Part shown: positions 53,772 to 59,047 of the stretch, one piece after another
Position numbering within the stretch: the first letter of the stretch is position 1
Layout: the number at the start of each line of letters is the position of its first letter
NCBI GenBank assembly: GCA_900320905.1
Contig: ONTZ01000030.1
Coordinates: forward strand, 1-59,047
From: an uncultured Prevotella sp.
Lineage (GTDB): Bacteria > Bacteroidota > Bacteroidia > Bacteroidales > Bacteroidaceae
Direction: 5' to 3'
DNA length: 59,047 bases
The notes under the pieces: generated by a model
What the model was told of the DNA's origin: nothing
Databases searched by the model: none
Seen by the model: only the letters and a program-made list of their open reading frames with translations
Made by a program: the position numbers and the translations under genes

Positions 53772-55436
53772 ATGAAGAAAAGAAAACTACTGAATTATTG
53801 CGGGCTGGCAACGGCACTCATAATACTACTTGCCAGTTGTGAGAAAAATGATGGGGAGATAATCCTCTCGAGTACCGATATGGCGGAACTCTCGTCGGTG
53901 ACCAATCAGAGTCTGGATATCACCTTTGAGACGACAACGACATGGAAGGCCAGATGTACGGCCAACTGGCTGACATTCTCGCCAAAGAGCGGTGAGGCAG
54001 GCAGGAACACCATCACAATATCAACGACATCGACCAACCGTACGAAAAGCAAAAGGACTGCCCATCTGACCATCGAGTCGGGCGGTACGCAGAAGACCAT
54101 CTCCGTCAAGCAGCGTGGCGAATATGCCATCTTCGATGCCGATGAACTGTATTTCCCTTCTGACGGCGCAACTTTCAAGGTGGGCTTCCAAACGAATCTG
54201 GAAAGCGACCAGTTACTGCTCTATGCGACCGTCGGTTTGGACGAATGGATAAAGCACACAGTGTCTGATGCTCGCACCAGGACAGATTATACGGGAGAGA
54301 TCAACCCCGTGCGCGCCTTGCCGAACGAGTCCACAAAAGCACGTGACGGTGCGCTGTTCTTTGTGATGAAGGATCAGGATGGCAATCTGTTAGGGCTCGA
54401 CACCTTGTTTGTCTATCAGGAAGGCCGTGATCCAGGTTATGTGTCAAGTGACTATTCTGCCGACGGGAAGGTGGAACTCCTAAACAAGGCCACAGAGGGC
54501 AAGGGTATCCCCATCGTACTGATGGGTGATGGTTTCATTGATCAGGAGATTGCCGACAGCACATACGCCCGTGTGATGCAGCAGACGATGGAGAATCTGT
54601 TCAGTGAAGAACCTATCAGGTCATTGCGCGACTACTTCAATGTCTATCAGGTGACGGCAGTCTCTCCAAGGAATCGTTTTGACGGCATCTCCTCAACAGC
54701 CTTTGGCACGGTGCCTGATCGTCAGACGATGGGCATAGACGTGAATTCTCAGGCGGTGATGAAATATGTGAAGAAGGTAGAGGGCATCGACTCCATCAAC
54801 ACCTTGGCGGTGGTCATCCTGAATACCAACATCAACCGTGGCATTACCTATATGATGGGCAGCAACAAACAGGACTATAATTACGCCATCGCACTCTGTC
54901 CTGTCATCGACAGCCTGAAAAGTGAGTCGTTCCGTCAGGTGCTGACACATGAGGCCGTCGGTCATGGCTTTGCAAAACTGGCCGACGAGTATGTGCGTTC
55001 CACAGAGGGCTCTGCCACCGATGATGACATCAAACGCCTGAAGGAATTACATGAGAAATGGGCGTGGTTTATGAATGTCGATTCGGAGAAGGACTCCACG
55101 AAAGTCATCTGGACCCAGTTCATCTACGACCCGGAGTTTGCCAACGAACAAATTAGCACGTATGAGGGTGGCTATACGTTTTATAAGGGTATGTATCGTC
55201 CGACACAAGAGAGCATGATGCGTTCTAACAATGCGCCCTTCAATGCACCCAGTCGTCAGGCCATTTATAATAAGGTGATGAAGATGGGCCTGGGCAAGAC
55301 TGCCACCTACGAGGAATTTGTTGGTTTCGACAAGGAGCACAAACCGACGGTGTGGAACTACGCATCAAAAACGCGACGAACCGAAAAGACACCTTGGCAT
55401 CCTGCACCGCCGAAGATTATCTGGAAAGACTGGTAA
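53772..55436 (+). CDS. M64-family (IgA-peptidase-type) metallopeptidase lipoprotein with BACON domain
   Basis: The protein has 554 residues with lipobox LASC. Residues about 40-115 form a BACON domain (WKARCTANWLTFSPKSGEAG). The M64 domain begins near 235 (IPIVLMGDGFIDQEI) and has the zinc signature HEAVGHGFAKLADEY from His393. Family members cleave immunoglobulin A or host and dietary glycoproteins. It has its own promoter and is the third secreted peptidase of the region. Confidence 0.92.
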   Translation: MKKRKLLNYCGLATALIILLASCEKNDGEIILSSTDMAELSSVTNQSLDITFETTTTWKARCTANWLTFSPKSGEAGRNTITISTTSTNRTKSKRTAHLTIESGGTQKTISVKQRGEYAIFDADELYFPSDGATFKVGFQTNLESDQLLLYATVGLDEWIKHTVSDARTRTDYTGEINPVRALPNESTKARDGALFFVMKDQDGNLLGLDTLFVYQEGRDPGYVSSDYSADGKVELLNKATEGKGIPIVLMGDGFIDQEIADSTYARVMQQTMENLFSEEPIRSLRDYFNVYQVTAVSPRNRFDGISSTAFGTVPDRQTMGIDVNSQAVMKYVKKVEGIDSINTLAVVILNTNINRGITYMMGSNKQDYNYAIALCPVIDSLKSESFRQVLTHEAVGHGFAKLADEYVRSTEGSATDDDIKRLKELHEKWAWFMNVDSEKDSTKVIWTQFIYDPEFANEQISTYEGGYTFYKGMYRPTQESMMRSNNAPFNAPSRQAIYNKVMKMGLGKTATYEEFVGFDKEHKPTVWNYASKTRRTEKTPWHPAPPKIIWKDW

Positions 55437-55441
55437 AGAAG

Positions 55442-55466
55442 AAGGGATGCCTAAGCACCCCTTTTC
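55442..55466. terminator. Terminator between converging genes
   Basis: A 9-bp stem with one mismatch (55442-55450 with 55455-55463), T-rich on the plus side, between the M64 gene and the minus-strand lipoprotein gene. Confidence 0.6.
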
Positions 55467-55468
55467 TT

Positions 55469-56317
55469 TTAATTCACCTGTATCACCAGATACTTGCTAG
55501 TCGACCAGAATGTCTGCGGGTCGGTGATGCGGAGTACATACTGCTTGTTGGCGTCACGCTGCAAGGTATAGGCACCCGACGGATGGGATGTCAGGATCTT
55601 GGCGGACTTGCTGTAAAGTTTGATTTCCTTGTCAACACGGATATCGATCTTAGTGAAATACTCCTTGTTGAAGTTCGAACGGAGCACCTCACCGTCTGAC
55701 AGGATTTTCTGCTCTTTCAGTTCCTTCTTGGTGCCGAAGACAAACCAGGCCGTATTCAACTGCTTGTCCTGCTGGTTGATGGTCTGACTCTTCTGGTTGG
55801 TCTCCTCCGTCAGGTCTGCCACGCTGCTGTTCAGGTCAGCCACCTGCTCGTCGAGTTCGGCAATATGGATATCCTTCTTGTCCAGTTCTGCACGAAGGAC
55901 CTGCAACTGACGGTCTTTCTCCTCCATCTGCTGGGTCAAGTTCTCCACCAGTTTCTTCAACTGTTCACTCTTGATGCTTCCCTCGCGTACTTGCTGCTTC
56001 AGTTTGTTGATGAGTTCCTTGTTCTGCTTCATCGTCGACTGGATGAACTGCATATTCTCACGGATGCGCTGGGCACTGTTCGTCCCTTCACCCTGTTTGG
56101 CCAGCGTCACACGACTCTGAGCCTCGGTAATCTCACGGAAGCCCTCCTCAATGTCGCTGAAAGTGGTCATCATGTCAGTAATCTCATTCTCCTTCTGTTC
56201 AATAATCTGATTCAGAGAGTCACGCTGCATCTCGGCAGCGAGTTGTGCTTGTTTCACTCCGTCAGTACAACTGGCAACTGCCAGCGCACACACGGCCATA
56301 ATTGCTAATTTTTTCAT
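55469..56317 (-). CDS. Coiled-coil lipoprotein
   Basis: The protein has 282 residues from ATG 56317, with a lipoprotein signal (KKLAIMAVCALAVASC). A long heptad-rich coiled coil (about 30-190, e.g. KKLVENLTQQMEEKDRQLQ) precedes a small C-terminal domain ending FWSTSKYLVIQVN. I know similar periplasmic lipoproteins in Bacteroidales without an assigned function. It starts 25 bp after rsmI and is probably co-transcribed with it. Confidence 0.8.
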   Translation of the reverse strand: MKKLAIMAVCALAVASCTDGVKQAQLAAEMQRDSLNQIIEQKENEITDMMTTFSDIEEGFREITEAQSRVTLAKQGEGTNSAQRIRENMQFIQSTMKQNKELINKLKQQVREGSIKSEQLKKLVENLTQQMEEKDRQLQVLRAELDKKDIHIAELDEQVADLNSSVADLTEETNQKSQTINQQDKQLNTAWFVFGTKKELKEQKILSDGEVLRSNFNKEYFTKIDIRVDKEIKLYSKSAKILTSHPSGAYTLQRDANKQYVLRITDPQTFWSTSKYLVIQVN

Positions 56318-56341
56318 AACCTTATTTATTAAATACTTCAA

Positions 56342-57016
56342 TTATTCAACTTTTCCTGCAAGGACAATCACAATCTCGCCCTTCGGTGCATGCTCTTTGA
56401 AATGGACAATGACCTCCTCTAACGTGCCGCGTACACTCTCCTCGTGCACCTTGGATATCTCACGACAAACACTCACCTGACGGTCCGAGCCATAGACCTC
56501 GGCAAATTGTTCCAGCGTCTTCACCAACCGATAGGGCGACTCGTAGAAGATCATCGTGCGCTGCTCATCCTTCAGCGAGAGGAGTTTTGTCTGACGACCT
56601 TTCTTCTGTGGCAGGAAACCTTCGAAGGCGAAACGGTCGCAAGGCAGTCCACTCGACACCAAGGCTGGCACGAAAGCCGTAGCCCCAGGCAAGCACTGTA
56701 CCTCTACCCCAGCCCTGACAGCCTCGCGGACCAAGAAGAACCCCGGATCGCTGATGCCTGGTGTTCCGGCATCGCTGATCAGGGCAACATTCTCACCTGC
56801 CAGCAGCCGGTTGACGATGGCTGCGGAGGTGCCATGCTCATTGAACTTATGATGCGACATCAGCGAGTTCTTAATCTCGTAGTGTTTTAGCAGGATGCCC
56901 GATGTCCGGGTATCTTCCGCCAGCACCAAGTCCACCTCCTTCAGTATCCGGATGGCACGGAATGTCATATCTTCCATATTCCCGACGGGGGTCGGTACAA
57001 TATACAATATGCCCAT
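56342..57016 (-). CDS. rsmI: 16S rRNA (cytidine(1402)-2'-O)-methyltransferase
   Basis: The protein has 224 residues from ATG 57016; a longer start would lie inside the promoter. Motifs: LYIVPTPVGNMEDMTFRA, LAEDTRTSGILLKHY, ISDAGTPGISDPG and PGATAFVPALVSSGLP, all diagnostic for RsmI. It methylates C1402 of 16S rRNA. Confidence 0.96.
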   Translation of the reverse strand: MGILYIVPTPVGNMEDMTFRAIRILKEVDLVLAEDTRTSGILLKHYEIKNSLMSHHKFNEHGTSAAIVNRLLAGENVALISDAGTPGISDPGFFLVREAVRAGVEVQCLPGATAFVPALVSSGLPCDRFAFEGFLPQKKGRQTKLLSLKDEQRTMIFYESPYRLVKTLEQFAEVYGSDRQVSVCREISKVHEESVRGTLEEVIVHFKEHAPKGEIVIVLAGKVE

Positions 57017-57025
57017 AACAATCGG

Positions 57026-57057
57026 CAAAATTAGCCTAAATAATCATAACAGACAAA
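57026..57057 (-). promoter_or_regulatory. Promoter of rsmI
   Basis: On the minus strand TTTG (57057-57054), 20 bp, TAATTTTG (57033-57026); 9 nt to the ATG. Confidence 0.75.
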
Positions 57058-57072
57058 AAAAACGCCAAAAAC

Positions 57073-57104
57073 TTTGCAATTTTTAAAACGTATTTGTAAT
57101 TTTG
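57073..57104 (+). promoter_or_regulatory. Promoter of tdk
   Basis: TTTG (57073-57076), 20 bp, TAATTTTG (57097-57104); ATG at 57122. Confidence 0.78.
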
Positions 57105-57121
57105 CAGAAAATATAACGCAA

Positions 57122-57712
57122 ATGACAGAAAATATCACAGGGGAGGCGCACCGTCCTGGAAGAATAGAAGTAGTGTGCGGCTCGATGTTCTCGGGTAAGA
57201 CGGAAGAGCTCATCAGAAGACTCCGTCGGGCGCAGTTTGCCAAGCAGAAAGTGGAGATATTCAAACCCGCCATCGACGTGCGCTATTCCGAGGAGGACGT
57301 AGTGAGCCACGACCAGAAACATATCCAGTCGACACCCATCGACTCATCGGCAAGCATCCTGCTGTTGTCATCCGACATCGATGTGGTAGGGATTGACGAG
57401 GCACAGTTCTTCGACATGGGACTGGTGGATGTCTGCAACGAACTGGCCTATCGGGGCGTGCGTGTCATCATCGCCGGTCTCGACATGGACTACAAGGGGA
57501 TTCCCTTCGGCCCGATGCCTGCCCTCTGTGCCATTGCCGACGAGGTGACGAAGGTACATGCAATCTGTGTAAAGTGCGGCAACCTCGCCTATGTCAGCCA
57601 CCGCACCATTCAGAATGACAAGCGCGTATTGCTCGGAGAGACTCAGGAATACGAGCCATTATGCCGGGATTGTTATCAAAAAGCACTCGAAAACAAAAAA
57701 TCCTCTCAATAA
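57122..57712 (+). CDS. tdk: Thymidine kinase (type II)
   Basis: The protein has 196 residues from ATG 57122; the upstream in-frame start falls within the promoter. Walker A-like [24 protein letters not shown], the lasso [12 protein letters not shown], and the structural zinc site with CVKCGN and CRDC are present. It salvages thymidine to dTMP. Confidence 0.95.
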   Translation: MTENITGEAHRPGRIEVVCGSMFSGKTEELIRRLRRAQFAKQKVEIFKPAIDVRYSEEDVVSHDQKHIQSTPIDSSASILLLSSDIDVVGIDEAQFFDMGLVDVCNELAYRGVRVIIAGLDMDYKGIPFGPMPALCAIADEVTKVHAICVKCGNLAYVSHRTIQNDKRVLLGETQEYEPLCRDCYQKALENKKSSQ

Positions 57713-57713
57713 A

Positions 57714-57745
57714 TTTGGCAGATTGAAAAAATATGCCTACCTTTG
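57714..57745 (+). promoter_or_regulatory. Promoter of tRNA-Lys
   Basis: TTTG (57714-57717), 20 bp, TACCTTTG (57738-57745), 32 bp before the mature tRNA. Confidence 0.78.
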
Positions 57746-57777
57746 CACCCGCTTTCGAATGAAATGCAAATAAGGTC

Positions 57778-57850
57778 GATCCGTTAGCTCAGTCGGTAGA
57801 GCACAACACTTTTAATGTTGGGGTCTTGGGTTCGAGCCCCAAACGGATCA
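57778..57850 (+). tRNA. tRNA-Lys (anticodon TTT)
   Basis: A 73-nt cloverleaf: acceptor GATCCGT/ACGGATC, D-arm GCTC/GAGC, anticodon stem CAACA/TGTTG with loop CTTTTAA, T-arm TTGGG/CCCAA, discriminator A. CCA is not encoded. Confidence 0.96.
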
Positions 57851-57856
57851 CTTTAA

Positions 57857-57897
57857 AAAATCGGCAAATAATTGATTATCAATCGTTTGCCGATTTT
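57857..57897 (+). terminator. Terminator of tRNA-Lys
   Basis: A 12-bp stem (57857-57868 with 57886-57897) with an inner ATTGAT/ATCAAT pairing, followed by a T-rich run. Beyond it, up to 57993, I see only two GCACCAC repeats and no gene. Confidence 0.75.
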
Positions 57898-57993
57898 CTT
57901 TTGTCTCAAACGCACCACTTTTGCACCACTTAGCCCCTACAACAAGATTTTACAAACTGGCTTATATACCACGAAATGGCTCATTAACACTTA

Positions 57994-59047
57994 TTAGAGG
58001 TGTTCCAGCAACTCTCTGCCCTTCTTCGTTAGATAGTATGATTGCATTGGATGATTTGGAGCCTCAGGATAAAGCATCGCAATATAACCTGCTTCTATGT
58101 TTGGCACAATATATGTGCTCACAAATCCTTTTCTATCCTTTCTTTGCATCGATTCCATCAAGGCTCTCAGATTTGAGCCATTTGCTCCAATAGCGGATAA
58201 TAAAGCTTTTAAACGCTTAGCTTTTGCTATCTCGCGTTTTGAGGTTGAGGGGGTTGAGGGGGTTGAGGGGGTATTAACTTGTGGGGTTGTGGGGTTGTGG
58301 GGTTGTATGGTTGCGCGTTCGAATGTGACCCACACGAATGCCGCATTCTGATTGAACTCTGGTTCTGGAAGATTAGCTTGCTTACAAGCATCTACCATAC
58401 GACCTACGCCACTGCCCCAGTTTTCCAAGAACGTAGTCTTAAACAGTACGTCGGCAATAGTCGGGTTCTGAGGAAATGAATGATGGGATTGTTTAATGGT
58501 CTCTACTGTCAATTCGTCTGGCAAATGACCAGTGTTCTCAATCTCTACTCGATCATCATAGATGGCAATGCCAACGGAACTACTTGTATTATGGAACATC
58601 CTATGACAAAGGGCATTCGTCAAGGCTTCACGCAAGGCCTCGGCAGGAATCTCCAGTTTCTCTTCTCTTGTAAAGCCCACTATCTTGCCACTGAGGGAAA
58701 GGTGTTTGAAGAAAAACGCCATACCTGCATCAAGCAAAGTGAAGAAGTTGCCATATGCTCGTTGATTGTCGATGAATTCTATCTTGTCGTTGCCACGAAA
58801 ACGAGCCATGCGAAGCAGGAACTGAGGGAACTGACTTGTATCTCGGAGGAACAATGCAGCAGCTGCATTTTTAAGTTTCCCATTCGTGGTTAGTTTCAGT
58901 TTCTCAACAAGGCTTTCAGTAGTTTCCATGAGCGATGACTCAGGCATTCTACCCCGTTCTACGCCAAGACGAACACCACCACGAATACGCTGTTCCTCCA
59001 AATCAGCAATGGTTATGCCTTCACAAATCTGATCTTCCCATTTATGA
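57994..59047 (-). CDS. ATP-binding protein, RecG/Schlafen-AlbA family, 5' end outside window
   Basis: The frame is open from the window edge to the stop at 57994 (350 codons seen). The visible part has EALREALTNALCHR, the N-box of a GHKL-like HATPase_c_4 domain, then VEIENTGHLPDEL and NWGSGVGRMVDAC. A Pro/Thr/Ser-rich linker coded by tandem DNA repeats separates it from a C-terminal domain ending YYLTKKGRELLEHL, a winged-helix-like end. The N-terminal AlbA_2/Schlafen domain expected in this family is outside. These proteins are common accessory genes in Bacteroidetes, often called transcriptional regulators; the actual function is unclear. Confidence 0.8.
   Translation of the reverse strand, partial: HKWEDQICEGITIADLEEQRIRGGVRLGVERGRMPESSLMETTESLVEKLKLTTNGKLKNAAAALFLRDTSQFPQFLLRMARFRGNDKIEFIDNQRAYGNFFTLLDAGMAFFFKHLSLSGKIVGFTREEKLEIPAEALREALTNALCHRMFHNTSSSVGIAIYDDRVEIENTGHLPDELTVETIKQSHHSFPQNPTIADVLFKTTFLENWGSGVGRMVDACKQANLPEPEFNQNAAFVWVTFERATIQPHNPTTPQVNTPSTPSTPSTSKREIAKAKRLKALLSAIGANGSNLRALMESMQRKDRKGFVSTYIVPNIEAGYIAMLYPEAPNHPMQSYYLTKKGRELLEHL
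58244..58270. repeat. 9-bp tandem repeat, three units
   Basis: GTTGAGGGG three times in a row, coding part of a Ser-Thr-Pro linker. Length changes would keep the frame. Confidence 0.85.
58279..58306. repeat. 8-bp tandem repeat, three and a half units
   Basis: TTGTGGGG three times plus TTGT, inside the coding region. Gain or loss of one unit would shift the frame upstream of the C-terminal domain. Confidence 0.85.

Noticed and set aside
57778-57993. tRNA-Lys 3' end as an integration site for the accessory gene beyond it
   Set aside because: No integrase gene and no second copy of the tRNA 3' end within the window; the far end is not visible.
58244-58306. Short repeats considered as a CRISPR array
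   Set aside because: Units of 8-9 bp without spacers, inside a coding region.

Overview
The window reads as chromosome of a gut or rumen Bacteroidales, most like Prevotella/Segatella. The signs are two SusC/SusD pairs, type IX secretion (T9SS) regulators porX and porW/sprE, C10 and M64 peptidases, BACON, InlB-repeat and BspA-type domains, C-termini ending in a short KGIYI..GKKVVIK-like motif, and many promoters of the Bacteroidetes form TTTG-N19/20-TAnnTTTG. Genus is an inference; no rRNA is present.

Layout. 1-7.4 kb (minus): two very large secreted adhesin-like proteins in one operon. 7.5-12.1 kb: a scarred accessory patch with a DUF4143-type ATPase, a fragment of a second one, a 49-residue peptide gene, a mosaic LamG/BspA surface protein, a fused and shortened MNT-HEPN remnant, a frameshifted secreted-protein remnant, and two near-identical 31-bp palindromes in opposite orientation at its edges. 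12.1-20 kb: D-Ala-D-Ala dipeptidase, then a minus-strand hemicellulose operon (esterase, GH3, MFS transporter) and a DUF4380 protein. 20-35 kb: housekeeping genes (tRNA-Pro, aroA, porW/sprE, porX, tsaE, trxA, dnaE, psd, pssA, pyrH, birA, tadA). 35-55.4 kb: two mirrored SusC/SusD/peptidase modules diverging from a recombinase gene. 55.4-59 kb: coiled-coil lipoprotein, rsmI, tdk, tRNA-Lys and the 3' part of a RecG/Schlafen-like ATP-binding protein.

The most interesting system is at 35.2-53.7 kb. A tyrosine recombinase gene lies between the heads of two divergent susC genes. Those heads are a 64-bp perfect inverted repeat (44657-44720 and 46139-46202) spanning the leader, the start codon and the first codons. 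The 1,418-bp segment between them carries the recombinase and a -7-like element facing only the left susC. The layout is that of a phase-variable switch whose inversion would pass one promoter between two loci. Each locus carries SusC, SusD, a Calx-beta-like lipoprotein and a secreted peptidase with a dockerin-like tail (M6 on the left, C10 on the right, followed by an M64 peptidase), so the choice would be between two protein- or peptide-foraging modules. The right susC lacks 16 bp of its signal-peptide codons, so its native start is out of frame.

Other points worth a look: porW/sprE is fused to a small Cys-rich membrane segment; porX carries an in-frame insertion made of short palindromes; several genes (tadA, M64, birA, rsmI) start 4-9 nt after their -7 element and may be leaderless; and an 8-bp tandem repeat in the last gene could switch its reading frame.
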